This document shows positions 53,873 to 61,788 of a stretch of DNA of 64,000 bases, one piece after another (position 1 is the stretch's first letter; each line of letters begins with the position of its first letter). Location of the stretch: assembly GCA_016234685.1 (NCBI GenBank), contig JACRAT010000021.1, positions 60,311 to 124,310 on the forward strand, written 5' to 3'. Source of the DNA: Nitrosomonadales bacterium. Its GTDB lineage: Bacteria; Pseudomonadota; Gammaproteobacteria; Burkholderiales; Gallionellaceae. A program made the position numbers and the translations under genes. Under the pieces are notes generated by a model. It was not told the origin of the DNA. It made no database searches and saw only the letters and a list, made by a program, of their open reading frames with translations.

Positions 53873-54610
53873 TTGGCGATTAACTGGTTCAAATATTCCG
53901 CACCGTCAACTTTCTATGGTTTGGCGGGTAAACTGATCCCGTGGTTCGCGCTGGCGGCGCTGGCGCTGTTCGTCGCGGGCATGTATGTCGGTTTCTACGT
54001 CGCACCCACCGATGCGGTGCAGGGCGAGGCTTACCGCATCATGTTCATCCACGTGCCAGCCTCCATCCTGTCGATGTTTCTCTATCTCATCATGGCGGCT
54101 TACGCCGCGCTGGGGCTGATCTTCAACACCCGCTTGTCCTCGATGATGGCGACCGCCATCGCACCGACTGGCGCGCTGTTCGCCTTTATCTCGCTGTGGA
54201 CAGGCGCGTTCTGGGGCAAGCCGATGTGGGGTGCTTGGTGGGTGTGGGATGCGCGGCTGACCTCTGAATTGATCTTGCTGTTCCTCTACTTGGGCTTCAT
54301 CGCCTTGCACGCTTCCATCGACGATCCGCGCCGTGCCGACCGCGCCGCTGCGCTGCTGGCCATCGTCGGCTCGGTCAACGTGCCCATCATCTATTTCTCG
54401 GTGAAGTGGTGGAACACGCTGCACCAAGGCTCTACCATCAAATTCAGCGGAACCAGTATGCACGTCGCTATGCAGCAGGCTTTGCTGCTGATGTTTCTGG
54501 CGTGCTGGTGTTATGCCATCGCGGTGGCGCTGGCGCGGGTGCGCAGCATCATCCTAGAACGCGAACGCGCCACTCAGTGGGTAGGTGAATTGAAGGAAGT
54601 GCAGTCATGA
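53873..54610 (+). CDS. ccmC: Heme handling protein CcmC
   Basis: The 245-residue membrane protein has six helices and the tryptophan-rich heme-binding motif MWGAWWVWDARLTSELIL, with flanking periplasmic histidines. It transfers heme to CcmE. It starts at TTG 53873 behind GGAGTGAG, three bases after the ccmB stop. Confidence 0.94.
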   Translation: MAINWFKYSAPSTFYGLAGKLIPWFALAALALFVAGMYVGFYVAPTDAVQGEAYRIMFIHVPASILSMFLYLIMAAYAALGLIFNTRLSSMMATAIAPTGALFAFISLWTGAFWGKPMWGAWWVWDARLTSELILLFLYLGFIALHASIDDPRRADRAAALLAIVGSVNVPIIYFSVKWWNTLHQGSTIKFSGTSMHVAMQQALLLMFLACWCYAIAVALARVRSIILERERATQWVGELKEVQS

Positions 54611-54750
54611 GCGATCACAGTTTCTACATCTGGGGTTCTTACGGGCTGGCGGCGCTGGTGTTCGCTGTGGAGATTTTTCTGGTGCGGCAGCACCGCAAGG
54701 CGACTTTGCGTGAATTGCGGATCGAACGCGCCGCAGGAGATGAAGCATGA
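54607..54750 (+). CDS. ccmD: Small membrane protein CcmD
   Basis: The 47-residue protein ([20 protein letters not shown]...) has one membrane helix and a basic tail, as in CcmD, which stabilises the CcmC-CcmE complex. ATGA overlaps both ccmC and ccmE. Confidence 0.92.
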   Translation: MSDHSFYIWGSYGLAALVFAVEIFLVRQHRKATLRELRIERAAGDEA

Positions 54751-55196
54751 CCAAGAGACAAAAACGGCTGGCCTTTATCGTGGGCGGATTGGCGCTGGTG
54801 GGCGCAGCGGTGGGGCTAGTGCTGTTCGCGCTGAAGGATAACGTCAGCCTGTATTTCACCCCGACGCAGGTGTTCAACAAGGAAGCCCCGCAAGGGCGCA
54901 GCTTCCGCATCGGTGGGCTGGTGGAAGAGGGCAGCGTCAAGCGTGAGGGCGACGGTCTGACCGTGCATTTCGTGGTGACCGACCGCGTCGGCACGATGCC
55001 GGTGGTCTACAAAGGCATCCTGCCCGACCTGTTCAAGGAGGGCAAAGGCATCGTAGCGCAAGGCAAGCTGGAGGCCGATGGCGTGTTCCATGCCGAAGAA
55101 GTGCTGGCCAAGCACGATGAAAATTACATGCCGCCGGAAGCGAAGGATGCTTTGGATAAAGCGCAAAAGACTCAGGAAAAGGAGTCGGCCAAATGA
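54747..55196 (+). CDS. ccmE: Heme chaperone CcmE
   Basis: The 149-residue periplasmic chaperone has an N-terminal anchor ([22 protein letters not shown]) and the OB fold, and binds heme covalently at the His of [12 protein letters not shown]. After this motif, the tail ends KTQEKESAK. The DNA for [18 protein letters not shown] is duplicated downstream, where a different, probably ancestral, tail follows. Confidence 0.94.
   Translation: MTKRQKRLAFIVGGLALVGAAVGLVLFALKDNVSLYFTPTQVFNKEAPQGRSFRIGGLVEEGSVKREGDGLTVHFVVTDRVGTMPVVYKGILPDLFKEGKGIVAQGKLEADGVFHAEEVLAKHDENYMPPEAKDALDKAQKTQEKESAK
55120..55174 (+). repeat. Direct repeat copy 1 (ccmE 3' end)
   Basis: A 55-base segment of ccmE is repeated without mismatch at 55272-55326, 152 bases downstream. 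Confidence 0.93.
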
Positions 55197-55369
55197 GTGG
55201 CTCGCAGGTGATTTCGGTGCAGGCTGATATGCGCGTAGCGCATGTCAAGCCGCGTAGCGGCGGCCGTAGCCAAAATTACATGCCGCCGGAAGCGAAGGAT
55301 GCTTTGGATAAAGCGCAAAAGACTCAATCTGCCGCCAGTGCGGTGTCGGCTGCTCCCGCAGCCAAATAA
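55193..55369 (+). CDS. 58-residue ORF from duplicated ccmE tail
   Basis: The ORF begins with an ATG that overlaps the ccmE stop (ATGA). It encodes a novel N-terminus ([20 protein letters not shown]) fused to the duplicated ccmE tail and an Ala/Ser-rich end ([13 protein letters not shown]). It has no heme-binding His and no signal sequence. It may be a translated remnant of the duplication; function is doubtful. Confidence 0.4.
   Translation: MSGSQVISVQADMRVAHVKPRSGGRSQNYMPPEAKDALDKAQKTQSAASAVSAAPAAK
55228..55263. repeat. Paired REP-like palindromes inside the duplicated region
   Basis: TGCGC-GTA-GCGCA and GCCGC-GTA-GCGGC stand in tandem, separated by TGTCAA. They lie in the unique sequence between the two ccmE tail copies. 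Confidence 0.65.
55272..55326 (+). repeat. Direct repeat copy 2 (ccmE 3' end)
   Basis: This is the second perfect copy of the 55-base ccmE segment, followed by sequence encoding a CcmE-like Ala-rich terminus. Confidence 0.93.
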
Positions 55370-55383
55370 GGAAGATCCCCAGC

Positions 55384-57372
55384 ATGATTCCAGAGATAGG
55401 TAATTTCGCCTTAGTCATCGCCCTGTTGTTGGCGGCGGTGCAGGGTACGCTGCCCTTGATTGGCGCGGCACGCAACAATGCAGTATGGATGGGGCTGGCG
55501 CGTCCAGCGGCGCACGGACAGTTCATCTTCGTCGCCATCGCTTTCGGCTGTCTGGCGTACTCTTTCCTGAACAACGATTTTTCCGTGCTGTATGTCGCGC
55601 AGCATTCCAACTCGCAACTGCCCGCCATCTATCGGCTGTCGGCGTTGTGGGGGGGGCATGAAGGCTCGTTGTTGTTGTGGACTTTGCTGCTGACGCTGTG
55701 GACGGTCGCCGTCACTCTGTTCAGCAAACATCTGCCGGACGAGATGGTGGCGCGCGTGGTCGGGGTGATGGGTCTGGTGGCGGTAGGTTTCCTGCTGTTC
55801 ATGCTGATGACGTCCAACCCCTTTTTGCGTTTGCTCCCCGCCGCGATGGATGGTCGCGATCTGAATCCGTTGCTGCAAGATCCTGGCTTGGTGATCCATC
55901 CGCCCATGCTTTACATGGGTTATGTCGGCTTCTCTGTGGCCTTCGCTTTCGCCATCGCCGCCTTGCTGGGCGGGCAACTCGACGCCACTTGGGCGCGCTG
56001 GTCGCGTCCCTGGACGACGGTGGCTTGGGTGTTCCTGACGCTGGGTATCGCGCTGGGTAGCTGGTGGGCGTATTACGAACTGGGCTGGGGCGGCTGGTGG
56101 TTCTGGGATCCGGTCGAGAACGCTTCCTTCATGCCTTGGCTGGTCGGCACGGCGCTGATCCACTCGCTGGCAGTGACCGAAAAACGTGGCGCGTTCAAGA
56201 GTTGGACAGTGCTGCTGGCCATCGCTGCCTTCTCGCTCTCGCTGCTGGGGACATTCCTGGTGCGTTCCGGCGTGCTGACTTCGGTACATGCTTTCGCCAC
56301 TGACCCGGCACGCGGCACATTCATTCTAGCCTTCCTCGTCATCGTCATCGGCGGCTCTCTGCTGCTGTTCGCCTGGCGTGCGCCCAAGGTCGGGCTGGGC
56401 GGCGACTTCGAGCTGGTCTCGCGCGAATCCATGCTGTTGGTGAACAACGTGCTGCTGTCGGTGGCGGCGGCTTCGGTGCTGTTGGGTACGCTGTATCCGC
56501 TGTTCATGGATGCGCTGGGCATGGGCAAACTATCGGTCGGGCCACCTTACTTCGAGGCGGTGTTCGTGCCGCTGATGATCCCGATGATTCTGATGATGGG
56601 CTTAGGCCCGGTCGCGCGCTGGAAACATGCCAGCGTGCCGGAGATCGCCGTGCGCGTGCGCTGGGCTTTTGCCAGCAGCTTGCTCATCGCGCTGGTGTTG
56701 CCCTTGATGTTGGGCAAGTCGTCGCTGATGATCTCGCTGGGATTGTTGCTGGCGTTCTGGGTGTTGAGTGCTGTGGCGCTGGATTTCAAGAAGCGGCTGG
56801 TCGGCTACGACGTGGGCTTCTCGGCGCGCCTTGCCACTCAGACACGCAGCTATTACGGGATGCAGGCGGCGCACTTGGGCGTGGCGTTGTTCATCATCGG
56901 CGTGACCATGGTCAAGGGCTACGAGACCGAGCGTGACGTGCGCATGAATGTGGGCGACACGGTGGAAGTGGGCGGTTATGTGTTCCGCTTCGACGGCGTG
57001 CGCGAAGAGAAGGGCGCGAACTACATCGCGGCACAAGGTCGCGTAGTGGTCATCCGGGGCGGCGAAGTCGTGACCCAGTTGTTCCCCGAGAAGCGCCAAT
57101 ACAACGTCTCCGGGATGCCGATGACGGAAGCGGCGATCCAGCCTAGCTTGCTGCGCGACCTTTACGTCTCGCTGGGCGAACCCATCCCCGAGAGCGACGG
57201 TGCTTGGGCGGTGCGGGTGTATTACAAACCCTTTGTGGATTGGATTTGGGCCGGCTGCATCCTGATGGCACTGGGCGGCATACTGGCGATCTCTGACCGC
57301 CGCTACCGCATCCACAGCAAGCGTTCTGCCAAGATTCAAACCGAGATGCCGATGAAGGAGAATGCAGCATGA
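55384..57372 (+). CDS. ccmF: Heme lyase subunit CcmF
   Basis: The 662-residue membrane protein has about 15 hydrophobic segments, the WWD heme motif GWGGWWFWDPVENASFMPWL and the surrounding conserved histidines. With CcmH and CcmI it attaches heme to apocytochromes. Its start lies 14 bases after the duplicated-tail ORF, behind AAGGAAGA. Confidence 0.96.
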   Translation: MIPEIGNFALVIALLLAAVQGTLPLIGAARNNAVWMGLARPAAHGQFIFVAIAFGCLAYSFLNNDFSVLYVAQHSNSQLPAIYRLSALWGGHEGSLLLWTLLLTLWTVAVTLFSKHLPDEMVARVVGVMGLVAVGFLLFMLMTSNPFLRLLPAAMDGRDLNPLLQDPGLVIHPPMLYMGYVGFSVAFAFAIAALLGGQLDATWARWSRPWTTVAWVFLTLGIALGSWWAYYELGWGGWWFWDPVENASFMPWLVGTALIHSLAVTEKRGAFKSWTVLLAIAAFSLSLLGTFLVRSGVLTSVHAFATDPARGTFILAFLVIVIGGSLLLFAWRAPKVGLGGDFELVSRESMLLVNNVLLSVAAASVLLGTLYPLFMDALGMGKLSVGPPYFEAVFVPLMIPMILMMGLGPVARWKHASVPEIAVRVRWAFASSLLIALVLPLMLGKSSLMISLGLLLAFWVLSAVALDFKKRLVGYDVGFSARLATQTRSYYGMQAAHLGVALFIIGVTMVKGYETERDVRMNVGDTVEVGGYVFRFDGVREEKGANYIAAQGRVVVIRGGEVVTQLFPEKRQYNVSGMPMTEAAIQPSLLRDLYVSLGEPIPESDGAWAVRVYYKPFVDWIWAGCILMALGGILAISDRRYRIHSKRSAKIQTEMPMKENAA

Positions 57373-57923
57373 TGCGCTTCATACTGCCGTTCGTGTTTTT
57401 TGTGGTGCTGGCCGGTTTTCTGTTCAAGTCGCTTTCTAATGCCAACCATAATCTAGAGCAGGGCAAAGACCCACGCGAGATTGCTTCGCCGCTGATCGAT
57501 AAGGCCGCTCCTGATTTTTCACTGCCGCTGCTGCATGAACCAGACAAGAAGCTCTCGCCAGCCGACATGAAGGGCAAGGTCTGGCTGCTGAACGTATGGG
57601 CATCGTGGTGCGGTGCTTGTAAGGACGAGCATCCTGTGCTGATGGAATTGTCTCGCCAGAACATCCTGCCTATCGTCGGCGTGGACTACAAGGACAAGCG
57701 TGAAGACGGTGCGGCGATACTGAGCAAGGCGGGCGATCCTTATACGCTGGTCATAGCGGATGCCGACGGCAAGGCGCTTTTCAATTATGGCGTGTATGGC
57801 GTGCCTGAGTCCTATGTGATCGATAAGCAGGGCGTGATCCGTTACAAGTTGACCGGAGCCCTCACGACTCAAAACTGGAAAAACACGCTGTTGCCGCTGA
57901 TCAAGGAGTTGCAGGCAAAATGA
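57369..57923 (+). CDS. ccmG: Thiol-disulfide protein CcmG/DsbE
   Basis: The 184-residue membrane-anchored thioredoxin-like protein has the active site WASWCGACKDEHPVL. It keeps the CxxCH cysteines of apocytochromes or of CcmH reduced. ATGA overlaps with both neighbours. Confidence 0.94.
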   Translation: MMRFILPFVFFVVLAGFLFKSLSNANHNLEQGKDPREIASPLIDKAAPDFSLPLLHEPDKKLSPADMKGKVWLLNVWASWCGACKDEHPVLMELSRQNILPIVGVDYKDKREDGAAILSKAGDPYTLVIADADGKALFNYGVYGVPESYVIDKQGVIRYKLTGALTTQNWKNTLLPLIKELQAK

Positions 57924-58390
57924 GATACCTGTTCATTCTATTGATATGTCTGTTGCCGACATTCTCGTTCGCGGGTGAGGCGAGGGACATCGCCGACGAT
58001 CCGGTGATGGAGGCTCGCATGATCAAGCTGGCCGAGAAGGTGCGTTGTCTGGTGTGTCAGAGCGAACCGGTGTCCACCTCGCATTCCGACTGGTCGAACG
58101 ATGTGCGCGCGATCATGCGCGAGAAGATGAAGGCTGGGGCGACCGATCAGGAGATACTGGATATGCTGGTTGAGCGTTTCGGCAAGTCGGTGCTGTTCGA
58201 TCCACCCGTGGACAAGGAAACCCTGCCGCTCTGGGTCACGCCTTTCGCGCTGCTCGCGGTAGGCGGCGCAGTGTTGGTGTTGCAGTTGCGCAAACGCCGC
58301 CGTCTGGTCGCCGCAGCTCCGCATCTTTCCCCTGAAGCGGCCAAGCGCGCCGCTGACTTGCTGAACGATCAGAAAGACTCCCAAGCATGA
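57920..58390 (+). CDS. ccmH: Cytochrome c maturation protein CcmH (CycL)
   Basis: The 156-residue protein has a signal peptide, the redox motif RCLVCQSEPV and one C-terminal membrane helix (PLWVTPFALLAVGGAVLVLQL). The usual CQNQS after the CxxC is CQSEP here, a small deviation. Confidence 0.92.
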   Translation: MRYLFILLICLLPTFSFAGEARDIADDPVMEARMIKLAEKVRCLVCQSEPVSTSHSDWSNDVRAIMREKMKAGATDQEILDMLVERFGKSVLFDPPVDKETLPLWVTPFALLAVGGAVLVLQLRKRRRLVAAAPHLSPEAAKRAADLLNDQKDSQA

Positions 58391-59649
58391 CCCAATTCTG
58401 GATTATCTGTGCGCTGCTGTTGCTGGTGGCACTGGCCTTCGTGGTCGTGCCGCTGTGGCGCAGCCGCGTGAAGAGCAACGATGTGTTGCGTGATGTATCG
58501 AATCTTGAGATCTACCGCGACCAGCTCGCCGAGATGGATGCCGATCTGCGCAACGGCCTGCTGACGCAGGAACTATACGATCAAGGGCGGGAAGAGCTGC
58601 AACTGCGTCTGCTGGATGAAGTGAACAGCGAAGAGGTTACCGCCCAAGCCAGTCGCGACCCAGCCAAGATCACCGCCATCGTCGTCGCCCTGTTGCTGCC
58701 ACTGGGGGCGGTGTTCATGTATCTACAGATCGGCAACCTGAACGCCTTCCTGCCGCAGGTGAGTGGCGTGACGGCGGACGGTTTCGGTGTGCAGCGCTCC
58801 GAGGCGGCCTTGGAAGAGTTGAACAAGAAACTGGACGACGAACCGAAGAACCCTGAAGGCTGGCTGGTGCTGGCGCGCTCATATGTCGAGCTGGAACGCT
58901 ACCCGGAAGCCGTTGCCGCGTTCAAGAAACTGGTGCAACTCGTGCCCGATGAAGCACCGGTCTGGGCCGATTACGCGGATGCGCTGGCGATGGCCAACGG
59001 CCAGAGCTTGGCAGGCGAGCCGACCAAGTTGCTGGACAAGGCTCTGGCCATCGACCCCAACAACGCCAAGGCGCTGGCGCTGGCAGGCTCGGCGGCGATG
59101 GAGCGCGGCGATTATTCCGCCGCCATCCGTCACTGGGAGAATCTGGTCAAGCTGATGCCCAAGGATAGCGAAGACGCTAGAATGGTCGAGGGCGGCATCC
59201 AGCAGGCGCGCGAATTCCAAGCGCAAGTCAAAGGCGGGAAAGCGCCCGCTGCGACCCAACAAGCCCCGCAACCGCCAGCCCAGCAGGCCGCTCCCGCAGG
59301 TGGGCGTGAGCGTATCACCGGCAGCGTCGAGATCGACCCGGCGCTGCTGGCACAAGCCAGCCCGGAAGACACCGTGTTCATCTTGGCGCGCGCTGCTGAA
59401 GGCCCCAAGATGCCGCTGGCCATCTTGCGTGCGCAGGTGAAGAATCTGCCAGCCCAGTTCGCGCTGGACGACAGCTTGGCGATGTCGCCGCAGATGAAGA
59501 TCTCCAACTTCGATCAAGTGGTCATCGTTGCGCGCGTCTCCAAATCCGGCCAAGCCACACCCCAGCCCGGCGACATCCAAGGCGAAAGTGCCCCGGTCAA
59601 ACCCGGCAGCAAAGGCCTGAAGATCACCATTGACCACTCGGTGAAGTAA
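58387..59649 (+). CDS. ccmI: Cytochrome c maturation TPR protein CcmI (CycH)
   Basis: The 420-residue protein has two N-terminal membrane segments (FWIICALLLLVALAFVVVPLW; IVVALLLPLGAVFMYLQIG), a TPR region (EGWLVLARSYVELERYPEAVAAF, NAKALALAGSAAMERGDYSAAI) and a C-terminal beta domain (ITGSVEIDPALLAQASPEDTVFILAR). It presents apocytochrome C-termini to the heme lyase. Last gene of the operon. Confidence 0.92.
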   Translation: MTQFWIICALLLLVALAFVVVPLWRSRVKSNDVLRDVSNLEIYRDQLAEMDADLRNGLLTQELYDQGREELQLRLLDEVNSEEVTAQASRDPAKITAIVVALLLPLGAVFMYLQIGNLNAFLPQVSGVTADGFGVQRSEAALEELNKKLDDEPKNPEGWLVLARSYVELERYPEAVAAFKKLVQLVPDEAPVWADYADALAMANGQSLAGEPTKLLDKALAIDPNNAKALALAGSAAMERGDYSAAIRHWENLVKLMPKDSEDARMVEGGIQQAREFQAQVKGGKAPAATQQAPQPPAQQAAPAGGRERITGSVEIDPALLAQASPEDTVFILARAAEGPKMPLAILRAQVKNLPAQFALDDSLAMSPQMKISNFDQVVIVARVSKSGQATPQPGDIQGESAPVKPGSKGLKITIDHSVK

Positions 59650-59704
59650 GGCGATTTGTGGCTTGCCGTGGCGCGTCGTTTCGGAGATAATGCGCGCCTT
59701 CCCA

Positions 59705-59791
59705 GCCGGGATGGTGGAACTGGTAGACGCGCCGGACTCAAAATCCGGTGTCAGAGATGACGTGGGGGTTCAAGTCCCCCTCCCGGCACCA
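59705..59791 (+). tRNA. tRNA-Leu (anticodon CAA)
   Basis: The acceptor stem GCCGGGA pairs with TCCCGGC, followed by A and CCA. Anticodon loop CTCAAAA gives CAA, and a long variable arm (TGTCAGAGATGACG) is typical of tRNA-Leu. The integrase gene lies just downstream, so its 3' end is the likely attachment site of the element. Confidence 0.95.
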
Positions 59792-59799
59792 AATAGAAC

Positions 59800-59835
59800 A
59801 ACGGGTTACGTTAAAACGTAACCGTTTTGTTTTTT
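59800..59835 (+). terminator. Terminator after tRNA-Leu
   Basis: AACGGGTTACG (59800-59810), loop TTAAAA and CGTAACCGTT (59817-59826) form a stem with one bulge, followed by TTGTTTTTT. Confidence 0.8.
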
Positions 59836-59877
59836 GCGCAGTCCGCAATCGCTGTTTCGGTCCGCAAAACGTGATTT

Positions 59878-60936
59878 TCAGCGGGTAGGTGAGACTTTCT
59901 GGCCGCGTCTCGCGCGGACATAGTGTTCGGTCATGGTGATGTTCTTGTGGCCGAGTTGAAGCTGGGCGGCACGGATGTCTTCGGAGTCGGCTTTATCCGT
60001 CCCGGCTTTGGCGCGCAGGTCTCGGAACTGAAAGGCTCGAATGGCTTCGGCCAGTGATGGGGTGTTGATGGCAGCGCGCTCCCTAGCGCGATCAAAACCG
60101 GAACGGAGCGCGCGCGGGCTGAGTGGTACCCCGCTATTCGAGCACACTAGGCGCAGAGAGTGGACGCGACAGCCGCGCTTTCCATCCCTGATGCGCTCAA
60201 TGAGTTCCGCCAGTTCACCCTCAATTGCGATGCGCAGCTTCTGACCGGTCTTCCCCTGCTGCACGTGCAGCGCGCCGTCTGATATATCCAAGAGTGACAT
60301 GCTGAGAGTGTCCGCTGGGCGCTGGCCAGTGAGATATGCCAGATCAATCGAATCTCGCAGCGGCTGTTCTGCGGCCTGCCACACGGCTTCCATCACCTCA
60401 TCTTCGATGTAGATGTCTCGGCCTGTCTCACGGAATCCCTTTACCCCCGCGCATGGGTTCGGCAGGTCTGTCAGGCCCCATTCCCTTGCCTTGTTCCAGA
60501 TATGGCTGAGCAGAGCTTTCTCTCGGTTGGCGCGCGTCTTGGCCTCCTTCCCGCGCCAGTCAAGATACTGCCTGACATGGAGTGGCTTGATGGCCTCCAG
60601 CGGAGCGGGTGGATCGTTGAAGAACTTGAGCAACTGCGCAAGCTCGGTGATGTTGTCCTTTTGGGTACGCGCAGCCTTGGTTGGGATAATCTCGCGCAGG
60701 TAGCGATCCGCGACTGCCTTGAGGGTGATGAGCTGCTGCGCAGCCTCCGTCTTGTTTTGTTCTAGCGCAGCCCAACGTCGCACAGCCTCAGTGTAGTCCG
60801 ATCCCAGCGGTATCTCCCGGCGAGGCTTCCCGCCCGCATCGTAGTAATACCACAGCCGTCCACCGGCCTTGGCGCGGGCACGCATACGAGGCGGGAGGTT
60901 GGTGTTGGTTGTTGGACGGCGACCCATGCTTTTCAT
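59878..60936 (-). CDS. Tyrosine-type site-specific integrase
   Basis: The 352-residue recombinase has an N-terminal arm/core-binding region and a catalytic domain with TGQRPADTL (Arg), GKTGQKLRI (Lys), FRDLRAKAGTD (box II with the second Arg; the first His is Arg, as in related phage integrases) and LGHKNITMTEHYVR (His and Tyr nucleophile). The 3' end faces tRNA-Leu. ATG 60936 has GAGGT upstream. Confidence 0.93.
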   Translation of the reverse strand: MKSMGRRPTTNTNLPPRMRARAKAGGRLWYYYDAGGKPRREIPLGSDYTEAVRRWAALEQNKTEAAQQLITLKAVADRYLREIIPTKAARTQKDNITELAQLLKFFNDPPAPLEAIKPLHVRQYLDWRGKEAKTRANREKALLSHIWNKAREWGLTDLPNPCAGVKGFRETGRDIYIEDEVMEAVWQAAEQPLRDSIDLAYLTGQRPADTLSMSLLDISDGALHVQQGKTGQKLRIAIEGELAELIERIRDGKRGCRVHSLRLVCSNSGVPLSPRALRSGFDRARERAAINTPSLAEAIRAFQFRDLRAKAGTDKADSEDIRAAQLQLGHKNITMTEHYVRARRGQKVSPTR

Positions 60937-60942
60937 GATGCG

Positions 60943-61158
60943 CTACCTCATGCTGCTCTGCAACACCTTTGGCGACCATGCGCCAGACTGCTGATCTTGT
61001 TTGTGCCCCCCCTCAATTGCGGATGCTGGCACCACGGCGCGTCCACAACCGTTCACGAAGAACGGGATGCCCATGCGCCGCAACTGACCGATCTGTCGCG
61101 ACTTGTGCGCGAAGCCGGTCAGTGTCCGAACATCGTCATCTGAGAGAAAACGCTCCAT
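60943..61158 (-). CDS. DUF4224-type protein, possible excisionase
   Basis: The 71-residue protein begins MERFLSDDDVRTLTGFAHKS and continues QIGQLRRMGIPFFVNGCGRAVVP, the DUF4224 pattern seen in small phage proteins next to integrases. A role as excisionase or DNA-binding accessory factor is inferred from position. The start overlaps the preceding gene's stop (ATGA), and it ends six bases before the integrase. Confidence 0.75.
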   Translation of the reverse strand: MERFLSDDDVRTLTGFAHKSRQIGQLRRMGIPFFVNGCGRAVVPASAIEGGHKQDQQSGAWSPKVLQSSMR

Positions 61159-61541
61159 CAGTCCCGCACGCCATCTCTCGTCAAGAGTGGTGTTGCCCGC
61201 ACGGAGTTGAACATATCCACCGTGCGCGGGCAGCGCTCGACTGCCGGTATCGGCTGGCCAAGTTCGACAAAAGCCGTGCAGCACGGCTGCCCATCGCAGC
61301 GGTACTGCCATTCGGCTGGATACTCCGGGTCGGTAACCTCCAGCGCCATGGTCAGACCAATGATCGGGCAGTAATCACCCTCATCGACCAGAGCCCCATC
61401 TCCCGGCGTGTTCCGCTGACACTGATCGCACCAGCACCCCCAAAACAGATCCCCCTCAACACCATTGCTTGGCCTCCACTTCTCGCCAGTACGCTTGATG
61501 AGTGCCTCGGCATAGCCCTTCGAATAGATTCTGCGTGTCAT
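61158..61541 (-). CDS. Hypothetical cysteine-rich phage-type protein
   Basis: The 127-residue protein (MTRRIYSKGYAEALIKRTGE...) has CWCDQC and further cysteines (RCDGQPCC), possibly metal-binding. GAGGCT precedes ATG 61541; an ATG at 61553 is also in frame. No family was recognised. Confidence 0.6.
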   Translation of the reverse strand: MTRRIYSKGYAEALIKRTGEKWRPSNGVEGDLFWGCWCDQCQRNTPGDGALVDEGDYCPIIGLTMALEVTDPEYPAEWQYRCDGQPCCTAFVELGQPIPAVERCPRTVDMFNSVRATPLLTRDGVRD

Positions 61542-61562
61542 ATTTAGCCTCATATCTTTTCG

Positions 61563-61775
61563 TTAGGCACCGATCTCGGCGCGGATGCAAAGATCGGTGC
61601 GTCTGTTTGGCGTGGGCTTGTGGCTATGCGTATAAAAACATTTATCACCACCACGTAACGTTCCCTCGCTATCAATGTTTCCGGGGCATTCCGGGTTGCA
61701 CCGTGCAGAATCAAGCTCGTCAACCCAGATCGTGCTTAATACTCGGCGCTCTATTTTGGTAATCTTTTTTCCCAT
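61563..61775 (-). CDS. Hypothetical small protein
   Basis: The 70-residue protein (MGKKITKIERRVLSTIWVDE) has four cysteines (ARCNPECPG, KCFYTH, LCIRAE). TTGGAGG lies seven bases before ATG 61775, which makes this start better than the upstream one at 61811 that overlaps the methyltransferase. Confidence 0.6.
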   Translation of the reverse strand: MGKKITKIERRVLSTIWVDELDSARCNPECPGNIDSEGTLRGGDKCFYTHSHKPTPNRRTDLCIRAEIGA

Positions 61776-61788
61776 CGAATCCTCCAAT

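Noticed and set aside
55193..55369. Second functional ccmE copy
   Set aside because: Only the last part is duplicated; anchor, OB fold and heme-binding His are missing.
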